Of a stretch of DNA of 64,000 bases, positions 37,759 through 45,125 are shown one piece after another (the first letter of the stretch is position 1; each line of letters starts with the position of its first letter). The notes below the pieces were generated by a model, which saw only the letters and a list, made by a program, of their open reading frames with translations, did no database searches and was not told where the DNA came from. This stretch comes from Sipunculus nudus (taxonomy: Eukaryota > Annelida > Sipuncula > Golfingiida > Sipunculidae): the NCBI GenBank assembly GCA_026874595.1, contig CM049318.1:14840241-14904240 (forward strand), given 5' to 3'. The translations under genes were made by a program, and so were the position numbers.

Positions 37759-37802
37759 TGTTGAGAAAGCAGTGGAGAATGGGGAAATCAGGCGGGAATA
37801 AA

Positions 37803-37810
37803 CTTTTATA
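37803..37810 (-). promoter_or_regulatory. TATA box of the overlapping gene pair
   Basis: TATAAAAG on the minus strand, 52 nt before the outer ATG and 59 nt before the inner ATG. It places the start of transcription downstream of the farther in-frame ATG at 37869. Confidence 0.7.
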
Positions 37811-37899
37811 CCTAAACATGGACTGGGCGTGGGGGATGGGTAGGTAGGGAAACTATAGCGATCAACCAATCAGCGCACGTTTCATACATCCTATCACCC

Positions 37900-38750
37900 C
37901 CGGAAGTAAAGTAAAATAATTCACAGTCAAAGCTTCTAGAACATTCCACCGGAAATGCCATACAAAGAACAAGTATACACCGTACCGGAAGTATTACACA
38001 ACACAGTCAATATAACATATATACAGTTTTATTTGGATCAAAACAATTGTTTTTTTTGTATATAATATTTGTTTTTTTTATGTTTTCGGTTTTTATCCGT
38101 TAATCTGTGCTTAACATGTGCAAAAGTATGATATTTAAGCAACCGGAAGTAAATGGTGCAAAAAAAAAACCTTACCGGATGTCATAAAGGAAACTTGTTT
38201 TAAACATTTTTAAACGTTTTTAGTAAGAATTAAATAAAAGTAAAACATTTTTACAAAACTTTTCTCGTCTAAATAATATAAATTGTAGTATTTTCTATTT
38301 ATCTGAGCCTACAAAGTGAAAAAGTATGAGTACCGGAAATCATTTCTGCAAATTAAATAACGTTTGTATTAAACATTTTAAACAAAATGAAACGTTTTTT
38401 GTTTGAATTAATGAAATTAAAATGATTTATCAAAACTTTTCTGGTCAAAATCATGTAAATTATAGAATTTTCTTATCATTTGTGCCTAAAATAGTGGAAA
38501 AAAATGATTTTTCAGCTTACCGGAAGTAAATGGGACAAATAAATTATTTCCGGAAGTCATTTATAAAGACTGAATAAACATTTTATTTAATGTGTTAAAT
38601 AAAATTAAACGTTTTTTATACGAATTAATTAATTTAAAAACATAATAAGACAACTTTTCTCGTCTAAATAATGTAAATTATAATATTTTCTTAACCTTTG
38701 TGCTTAAAATAATTTAAAAAGTATGATATTCCAGTTTACCGGAAGTTAAT
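37900..38750. promoter_or_regulatory. Cluster of ETS-type CCGGAAGT motifs
   Basis: In the spacer between two minus-strand genes, all on the plus strand: CCGGAAGT at 37900, ACCGGAAATG at 37948, ACCGGAAGTA at 37984, 38142 and 38519, ACCGGATGTC at 38174, ACCGGAAATC at 38332, TCCGGAAGTC at 38549 and ACCGGAAGTT at 38738. The core equals the consensus of ETS-family factors (GABP/ETS class). The surrounding DNA is extremely AT-rich, so these GC-bearing words stand out. Confidence 0.6.
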
Positions 38751-38810
38751 GATGACAAATAAACTCTTTCCCGAAGTCATTTACAAAGATTTAAATAAAA
38801 TAGAGACTTT
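38050..38810. repeat. AT-rich degenerate tandem repeat, ~180-220-bp unit
   Basis: About four diverged units. The phrase acttttct(c/g)gtc(t/a)aaat...gtaaattat recurs near 38258, 38436 and 38652. The phrase accggaagtaaatgg or its variants recurs near 38142, 38332, 38519 and 38738. Each unit also contains a run aacgttttt(t)...aatta. It may act as an enhancer or as the upstream regulatory part of the element. No ORF. Confidence 0.7.
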
Positions 38811-38908
38811 TTTAAATATAAAAACGTGTTTTTTTTTTGTCTTAACAATGCAAAAAAAACTTACTACAGTAAAATGCAACAAAGTCCATCATCATCTTGT
38901 TTGTTCAG

Positions 38909-40525
38909 TCATTTAAGAATAGTTTGGAATTCACTGTCATCCCTTTTTTCTTCTGCGAACTTTGATTGTTCGATGCTCATTCGCGAACTGCAGGAACATA
39001 GGATCATGTGACGGTTTTTGTTGTCGAGATGAGGGCTTCCATTTTTAACGCGTGAAGGCATCAGCACGTGTAAGATCTTAGCGGGCACAGCATCGTCATC
39101 CACGATATTAACCAGCATGGCTAAGAACCTGGGCGCGGAGAAGGCTAATTCTTGTACTTGAACGGGCGCGCAGTGTCGGCCGGAGAACACATCATGATTG
39201 AAAAGGACTACACCGTGTGTAGTATTCAGATTCCAGGTGAAACATTTCACATTGGGCTGTAAGATCTGGAAGATGGGAGTCACATCAGCGGTGATACAGT
39301 CATTGCCGAACAAGAACCGCATGGGCGCACTTTGATTGTAGATACCATTCCAGGAATCAGGCAGGGTCTTTGATTCCAGAAAATTGAATTTGATAGCATA
39401 GGTGATCAATTCGATGGCGCGGTTACTCAGTAGGAATCGGAAAATGCATGACGGGACTGTGAACGCGCTCCACCCGTTTTTCAGTTGACCCGGGGCGTGT
39501 TGTTTTGACCAATTTTCAGCCAGGAAGTATCGCGCTTTGGTTTGATGCGAGGTTGTTTTCTCACCCGTTTTCAAATCAACCAGCGCTTCACGTTGCATGA
39601 TGAGGATAAAATTTTTACCTTCATCCAGGAATGCGGCAATTTCTAGACGTGCTCTCCAGAACATATCTTTTGGCGGGGTGCATTCTTTGTGTACGGAAGT
39701 TTCATCACAGCGGTTCAAATGGCGCAAGATCTTGGAGGCCCCATTCATTTCTTCCAGAGTCCATTTTTCTTTGTGACAGAATTCTAAGAAATCAGTAGCC
39801 TCTTTTTCCAGGGGATTGGTTTTCACCAGGTAGACCGTACTAAGAATACGCGATTTCGGTACACCGCATTTCAGCATGGCATTGACAGCACGAATTTGTT
39901 CTTTTTTCAGCGCGTCGACCACGGTTGTCATTGTATCAGTGTGTTTCTCGTAATCAGCATACCCTTGCCACAATTCGAAATCGGGTAGAGATTTCTTGGG
40001 TTGTGGTGGTGTTTCAGTTTCCTTGGCGGGGGGTGGTGGTCCTTCAACGACCATCGGCTCCGGTTCTTTTACCGGTTCTTGCACGTTACCAGTCTCTGGT
40101 CCGGGGGTGGCACTTGGAACATCGTTAGCAGACGGATGGGTTTCACAGCAAGGCGGGTTGTCCAAGGCTGGTTTCTTGTTTTCAAATATATGATCAAGAG
40201 GGCTCGGTTTCATTTGCCCTTCTTCCATCCAACTGGCGGCATCTTCTTGATCTTGTAATTTTTGCCATTCTTCACGTGTGAGTTTTTCTTTCCCCATACT
40301 GTCAACAAGCACTTGGGGTATTTCGTCTTCAAACCAAGCGGGTGATGACCATGTGATTACTCGTGGTGGGTCGGAGTAATCGTAGGAGTCAAGTTTTGAA
40401 CGATACTTGTACAATTTGCCTAATCTCTGGAACCACAGCGAGTCGGCAGATTCAAGTTTGTAGTTGTGCTTGTTCTCTCGTACAAAATCGAGCAGCTGGA
40501 ATTTTTCTGCGTTCTCCCTAGGCAT
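38909..40525 (-). CDS. Unknown 538-aa viral protein
   Basis: Intact ORF from an ATG at 40525, 42 nt downstream of a TATAAAAG box (40560-40567). Residues 1-100 are charged and helical. About 100-165 is a Pro/Glu-rich linker (PVKEPEPMVVEGPPPPAKETETPP). The C-terminal 350 residues look globular, with hydrophobic strands such as KNFILIMQREALVDL and several Cys near the end. I recognise no family and see no catalytic signature. Divergent with the polymerase gene, with which it shares a 190-bp promoter region, so an early or replication-related role is possible; that is inference only. Confidence 0.75.
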   Translation of the reverse strand: MPRENAEKFQLLDFVRENKHNYKLESADSLWFQRLGKLYKYRSKLDSYDYSDPPRVITWSSPAWFEDEIPQVLVDSMGKEKLTREEWQKLQDQEDAASWMEEGQMKPSPLDHIFENKKPALDNPPCCETHPSANDVPSATPGPETGNVQEPVKEPEPMVVEGPPPPAKETETPPQPKKSLPDFELWQGYADYEKHTDTMTTVVDALKKEQIRAVNAMLKCGVPKSRILSTVYLVKTNPLEKEATDFLEFCHKEKWTLEEMNGASKILRHLNRCDETSVHKECTPPKDMFWRARLEIAAFLDEGKNFILIMQREALVDLKTGEKTTSHQTKARYFLAENWSKQHAPGQLKNGWSAFTVPSCIFRFLLSNRAIELITYAIKFNFLESKTLPDSWNGIYNQSAPMRFLFGNDCITADVTPIFQILQPNVKCFTWNLNTTHGVVLFNHDVFSGRHCAPVQVQELAFSAPRFLAMLVNIVDDDAVPAKILHVLMPSRVKNGSPHLDNKNRHMILCSCSSRMSIEQSKFAEEKRDDSEFQTILK

Positions 40526-40559
40526 GGGAGGCGTATGCCAGACTTAAAAAGCCCCCCGA

Positions 40560-40567
40560 CTTTTATA
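40560..40567 (-). promoter_or_regulatory. TATA box for the 538-aa gene
   Basis: TATAAAAG on the minus strand, 42 nt upstream of the ATG at 40525. Confidence 0.75.
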
Positions 40568-40575
40568 GTTTCGAA

Positions 40576-40646
40576 ACCGGAAGTATCAAATAAATTATAG
40601 ATGTCTACCGGAAATGCTTTGAAAAAATTAATACCCACCGGAAATG
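40576..40646 (+). promoter_or_regulatory. Three ETS-type decamers in the divergent promoter
   Basis: ACCGGAAGTA at 40576-40585 and ACCGGAAATG at 40607-40616 and 40637-40646, evenly spaced about 30 bp apart. They sit between the minus-strand TATA at 40567 and the plus-strand TATA-like box at 40666, so they could serve both genes. Confidence 0.6.
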
Positions 40647-40665
40647 CTTTCAACAAAATAACTTC

Positions 40666-40673
40666 TATTTATA
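40666..40673 (+). promoter_or_regulatory. TATA-like box of the polymerase gene
   Basis: TATTTATA followed by GG, 49 nt upstream of the ATG at 40715. A weaker match than the other boxes in this element. Confidence 0.5.
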
Positions 40674-40714
40674 GGAGGTCACGTGGGGTCTTTGCCAGTC
40701 ATTCAGCGTCAGCC

Positions 40715-41704
40715 ATGGCAACGTCACGACCTTACACGTTAATGGAAAAAACCCAGGCCTACTTCAAAAGATTCAAGAAAAAAGGAGTGGTGGTTCAGGT
40801 ACAGCCTGACTTGGAAAAGCTGAAAAAGAAGAAAACTTATGAAGCGTTGTACAGTATATTTGAACCGCTGTTGGACGAATGGAAAAAAACTTTAACCGAA
40901 GAATGTTTCGCTCAAGTTAACATGATTTCACCAGGTCTACAAAACAAAGCATTCAATACAAAATGGTTGCGCAAAGAAGATTTAACATTAGAATACATCA
41001 TGACGCAAGTAGAGAAAACTTTAAACAGCAATGAACATTTTCGCCTTACCCCAGACTTTGAAATGGAATTGAAGACGGTAGAAATACCTGAATCAGTCGG
41101 AGGGCCCTGCAAACAAGTCTGGCAAAAGAACCCACGTACTTATTTGGATCCTGGGAAAATATCTCGTGCATACCAACGGGAAGATTGTTTTATTGCCGCT
41201 TTTATATTAATGGATTGGAACAATCAAAACAGATTTCCACGCCAGTGGCGCACGCGATCTTTATCGAAAGCCCTGTTGAAAGAATTGGACACAGAAGTTA
41301 AAAGAATTAAGAAAGACGCAAAAATCACCCGTTCTCGAGTGAGCATCAGTGAAATGAAACGGATCAGTGAATTGTTTCCTGACAAGAACATCTTGGTTTT
41401 TCATGATGAAGGGGATCAAGTTTTGTTTCGATCAGCAAACTGGTCGTCAGAGAAACCTACAGTTTTGATTTTGGCTAATGATGGGCATGCATGGGGAATT
41501 TTAAAAATCAAAAATCATTTATCCAAAACAAGTGATTTTTGTATAGTGTGTTTTAAATACATGGGGAAAAAAATGCACCAGTGTGTAGGCGTGTGTAAAA
41601 TGTGCGGTTTAGCACCTAAGTGTAAATTCAATGAAGACAAAGACAAATTAATGAAGTGCAGCGATTGCGGGTTTTATGGGTTTTTACGGGGAAAACTGTT
41701 TTAA
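40715..41704 (+). CDS. N-terminal part of family B DNA polymerase (OTU-like + Zn region)
   Basis: 329 codons from an ATG in ideal context (gccATGg) at 40715; the frame is open from 40601 but that start lies before the TATA-like box. Residues about 155-265 have a cysteine in EDCFIAAF (C158) and a histidine in NDGHAWGILKI (H258), the spacing and local pattern of the OTU/papain-like domain known at the N-terminus of Polinton polymerases. From 276 on there is a cysteine/histidine-rich region (C276, C279, H288, C290, C294, C297, C303, C315, C318). The ORF stops abruptly inside this zinc region at 41704, and the zinc region resumes in a different frame in the next ORF. The gene is therefore split here by at least one frame break, real or artefactual. 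Confidence 0.8.
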   Translation: MATSRPYTLMEKTQAYFKRFKKKGVVVQVQPDLEKLKKKKTYEALYSIFEPLLDEWKKTLTEECFAQVNMISPGLQNKAFNTKWLRKEDLTLEYIMTQVEKTLNSNEHFRLTPDFEMELKTVEIPESVGGPCKQVWQKNPRTYLDPGKISRAYQREDCFIAAFILMDWNNQNRFPRQWRTRSLSKALLKELDTEVKRIKKDAKITRSRVSISEMKRISELFPDKNILVFHDEGDQVLFRSANWSSEKPTVLILANDGHAWGILKIKNHLSKTSDFCIVCFKYMGKKMHQCVGVCKMCGLAPKCKFNEDKDKLMKCSDCGFYGFLRGKLF

Positions 41705-44457
41705 AAAACATAAGAAATCCATCTCAGGGAAATCGAGCACGTGTAAAAAAAAGAAAAATCTGTGAAAACTGTGGGCAGATTTTATATGATGCCAAACATC
41801 AATGTGGTTTTTACAAATGCAATATTTGTCACATGGATGTCGCTGTGGGTACGGCCCATTCGTGTTACATGAAACCTTTGAAATCAAATTACGTGGATTC
41901 AAAACTCCCCCGCCCGTACCTATTTTGGGATACGGAAGCCATGCAATCCCCACCGAATGAAAAAGGCATATCGGTGCACACGGTCAATGCCATCGTAGCC
42001 CATTACGTGTGCGAATTTTGTTTACAAAAAATTCATATGGAAGACGTTCTCCGCGCGGACTCACAAAATTGTAAATGCGGGCGATTTCAGTTTAAAGATG
42101 TAAATTCGTTTTTTGATTGGATGTTCCACGATATGCGTTATTGGTCAGAGAGAACCACTATATGTTTTGCTCATAACTTCGGTGGGAACGACGGCGGTTT
42201 CCTGCAACAGTATCTGATTTCAAAAGGATGGGCGGCCGATTACATCATTGCCCGCGGGTTACGGGTCATCACTATGAGAGCGAAATGGGTAGACTTTAAA
42301 GATTCGTTGAATTTGATCCCCATCGCATTAGCGAAATTCCCTAAAGCGTTCGGTTTAACTGAATTGAAAAAAGGGTATTTTCCGTACATGTTCAACACCA
42401 TGGAAAATGATGATTATGAAGGCCCGATGCCTGAGAAAAGATTTTTCAAACAAAACGGGAACGCGGAATTCGATCAGTGGTATGAAGACAAAGTCAAATC
42501 AGGTTATATTTGGAACCATCAGCAAGAATTGTTTGAGTATTGTAACAGCGATGTAGAATTATTAAAACAAGGGTGTTTGAAATTTCGGGAAACGTACCAT
42601 TTGAAAACGGGGTTTGATATATTCTTGCACTCTTCCACTCTTCCTGGGGCTTGCATGTATGATTACCGGTTAAATTATTTAAAGCCCAATCAAATCGCCA
42701 TGATCCCGCCTTTGATTTCACGCATTCATGTATCCGAGAAAGCGAACCAATGGTTGGATGAATTACAAGTGAACACGCCGTACAAAATTCACCGCGGTGA
42801 AGACAATTGGAACGCGAAAGAATGTCAGATTCAATTATGTGACGGGAAATACGTAACCGTGGATGGGTACTGCCCTGAAACCTTCACCGTGTATGAATTT
42901 AACGGGTGTATTTGGCACGGATGCCCTGTATGCACGGATCCTGAAGGTACGGTGCCGAATTCCAACTTGGTCAATTACCAAGCGCACGCTCACCAAATGA
43001 AAAAAGAATCGAAATTGCGTATGACCGGTTATTCAGTGGTATCCATTTGGGAACACACGTACGTCCCCCGGAAATCTATCGAGGTAAAAAAACATTTACA
43101 ACCGCGAGACGCTTTTTTCGGAGGGAGGACCAATGCAACGTGTTTGTACAAGAAAATCACTAACGCGGATGAAAGGATCGATTATTATGACGTGACATCC
43201 TTGTACCCGTATGTACAAAAAAACAACAAGTACCCTGTGGGTGAACCGAAAGTGGTGATGAAACCTACATTAGAAAGATTGAACCAATCCCCGGGTGGAA
43301 TTTTTTGTGGTAAATTTCTACCTCCCAAGAATTTGTTCAATCCGGTATTGCCGTACCGTGCGTGCAATAAATTGATGTTTCCCCTATGCGCGAAATGTGC
43401 GGAAACGTGTAACCAAAGGGAAAAATGCCAGCATAAAGAAAGCGAGCGTGTTTTGGTAGGGTCTTGGTGCATTCCCGAAGTCAAAACAGCTTTGGAGAAA
43501 GGATATGAATTAATAGAGGGGTATGAAATGTGGGAATGGGAAAATTGGGAATTCATTTTCGGCCCATACATCGAGAAATGGTATGTGGAGAAAACCCAGG
43601 CTTCAGGTTGGCCTACAGACGACCCGATGGAACGTACAGAGTATGTGAAATTGTTGAAAGAGAAACAAGGCATTACCATTGATCCTGATAAAGTCGCCCA
43701 TAACCCAGCATTACGGTTTGTTGCCAAACAAGCCTTGAACACCTTGTGGGGAAAGTTTGGTCAAAAAGACGGGCAAGTTAAAAAAGTGCAAGTGACCGAT
43801 TACGATGAATTGATCAACATATTAGATGATCCGACAGCAGATGTATTGGACATTGTGAATCTGGGCGAACACGTTGTGCAAGTAGAATGGAAGAAAACCG
43901 AAGACGACTACGATTTGGGCCGTACCAACAATGTGGTGATAGCTGCTTTTACGACCTGTTATGGTCGAATGGAACTGTACAAAATTTTAGATTTTTTGCA
44001 GGAAAGGGTATTGTATTTCGACACTGATTCCGTGATATTTTATTCAGGGCCCAACGACCTAACGTTTCCGACGGGGCCGTTGATGGGGGATTTAACAGAT
44101 GAGTTGGATGGGGGGAAGATTATAGAATTTGTGAGTGGGGGACCCAAGAATTATGGGTATTTGGGGGTAGACAGAAACGGGAAGAAAATGGCGTGTCAGA
44201 AAGCCCGAGGGTTTCAAATTGAAGGGAAGGTGGATTTTTATGATTTAAAGAATATGGTTGATGCTTTATTGAAGGGTGAGGTACAGACCCCAATGAATGT
44301 CCCTATTGAATTCCATGTGTTACGGGATAAGCAAGGCAATGTGAAATCCATGCAATTGGATAAAATGTATACAGCTGTATATGACAAACGCCGGTTTTGG
44401 CGTGAAGGCGATGGTCTTGATATGTACACTACATTTCCTTATGGTTTTTCAAAATAA
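41656..44457 (+). CDS. Protein-primed-type family B DNA polymerase, main part
   Basis: Frame open for 933 codons; it has no credible ATG of its own and is the continuation of the 40715 ORF (the meaningful frame resumes near 41.75 kb). A CxxC...H zinc region comes first. The exonuclease follows: Exo I DTE in PYLFWDTEA (about residue 92), Exo II AHNFGGNDGGF and Exo III YCNSDVELL. The polymerase motifs are A, YYDVTSLYPY (about 512); B, KQALNTLWGKFG (about 691); and C, YFDTDSV (about 789). The stretch YEFNGCIWHGCPVC between them is typical of Polinton polymerases. It replicates the linear element, presumably from a terminal protein; that priming is family knowledge. AATAAA overlaps the stop codon. 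Two frame changes near 41.68 and 41.75 kb separate it from its N-terminus. Confidence 0.9.
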   Translation: MQRLRVLWVFTGKTVLKNIRNPSQGNRARVKKRKICENCGQILYDAKHQCGFYKCNICHMDVAVGTAHSCYMKPLKSNYVDSKLPRPYLFWDTEAMQSPPNEKGISVHTVNAIVAHYVCEFCLQKIHMEDVLRADSQNCKCGRFQFKDVNSFFDWMFHDMRYWSERTTICFAHNFGGNDGGFLQQYLISKGWAADYIIARGLRVITMRAKWVDFKDSLNLIPIALAKFPKAFGLTELKKGYFPYMFNTMENDDYEGPMPEKRFFKQNGNAEFDQWYEDKVKSGYIWNHQQELFEYCNSDVELLKQGCLKFRETYHLKTGFDIFLHSSTLPGACMYDYRLNYLKPNQIAMIPPLISRIHVSEKANQWLDELQVNTPYKIHRGEDNWNAKECQIQLCDGKYVTVDGYCPETFTVYEFNGCIWHGCPVCTDPEGTVPNSNLVNYQAHAHQMKKESKLRMTGYSVVSIWEHTYVPRKSIEVKKHLQPRDAFFGGRTNATCLYKKITNADERIDYYDVTSLYPYVQKNNKYPVGEPKVVMKPTLERLNQSPGGIFCGKFLPPKNLFNPVLPYRACNKLMFPLCAKCAETCNQREKCQHKESERVLVGSWCIPEVKTALEKGYELIEGYEMWEWENWEFIFGPYIEKWYVEKTQASGWPTDDPMERTEYVKLLKEKQGITIDPDKVAHNPALRFVAKQALNTLWGKFGQKDGQVKKVQVTDYDELINILDDPTADVLDIVNLGEHVVQVEWKKTEDDYDLGRTNNVVIAAFTTCYGRMELYKILDFLQERVLYFDTDSVIFYSGPNDLTFPTGPLMGDLTDELDGGKIIEFVSGGPKNYGYLGVDRNGKKMACQKARGFQIEGKVDFYDLKNMVDALLKGEVQTPMNVPIEFHVLRDKQGNVKSMQLDKMYTAVYDKRRFWREGDGLDMYTTFPYGFSK

Positions 44458-44467
44458 AGTTTGTGTG

Positions 44468-44475
44468 TATAAATA
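44468..44475 (+). promoter_or_regulatory. TATA box of the ATPase gene
   Basis: TATAAATA, 37 nt upstream of the ATG at 44505. It lies about 15 nt after the polymerase AATAAA signal, so terminator and promoter nearly touch. Confidence 0.7.
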
Positions 44476-44504
44476 TCTGTGTGGTCATTGTTTTTTTTCA
44501 AAAG

Positions 44505-45125
44505 ATGTGGTACAAATTCCATCATCCGTTTACCATGTTGATCGCCGGACCAACCTCGTCCGGGAAAACAGTGTGGGTGTGCAAGTTGATCAAACATATG
44601 ACTGAAATGATTGATCCGGTACCTGAACGAGTGCTGTGGTGTTATGCCGAACCTCAAGCCATTTATACCGAGTTAAAACAAATGTTAAAAGATAAAATAT
44701 TTTTTCAAGAAGGGTTACCTCCGAGAAATATAAAAGCCGGAACGTTATTAGTCATCGACGATTTGATGCGAGAAAGCGGTGTAGAAACAGCAAAAATATT
44801 TGAAAAAGGAAGCCATCACAGAAACATATCTATTATCTTTATCGCTCAAAATTTATTTCATCAGAAAAAAAAACAACGGGACATTTCGTTAAATTCGCAT
44901 TACATGGTGTTAATGAAAAATCCACGGGACCGTTTACAATTTGAATCGTTAGCCCGTCAAGTTTACCCCACCAAAGCAAAAGAATTACGTCACATTTATG
45001 AAGATGCTACAAAAGAACCGCACGGGTATTTGTTGTTAGATTTTACGCAGAGGTGCCCGGATGAATACCGGTTAAGAACAAAAATATTCCCTGACGAAGA
45101 ACATATTTATTATCAACCAGAATGA
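44505..45125 (+). CDS. A32/FtsK-HerA-like genome packaging ATPase
   Basis: 206 residues from the ATG at 44505, chosen because the in-frame GTG at 44463 precedes the TATA box. Walker A is GPTSSGKT at 15-22. Walker B is LLVIDD with acidic residues at 85-86. The later segments IIFIAQNLF (sensor-like strand ending in Q/N) and NPRDRLQFESLARQVYP are typical of the Polinton/adintovirus and poxvirus A32-type packaging ATPases. It pumps viral DNA into preformed capsids. Its stop overlaps the next start (ATGA at 45122-45125), so the following protein may be made by coupled reinitiation. Confidence 0.92.
   Translation: MWYKFHHPFTMLIAGPTSSGKTVWVCKLIKHMTEMIDPVPERVLWCYAEPQAIYTELKQMLKDKIFFQEGLPPRNIKAGTLLVIDDLMRESGVETAKIFEKGSHHRNISIIFIAQNLFHQKKKQRDISLNSHYMVLMKNPRDRLQFESLARQVYPTKAKELRHIYEDATKEPHGYLLLDFTQRCPDEYRLRTKIFPDEEHIYYQPE

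Noticed and set aside
43185-43742. 185-codon minus ORF inside the polymerase
   Set aside because: Antisense shadow of a conserved coding region with polymerase motifs on the plus strand.
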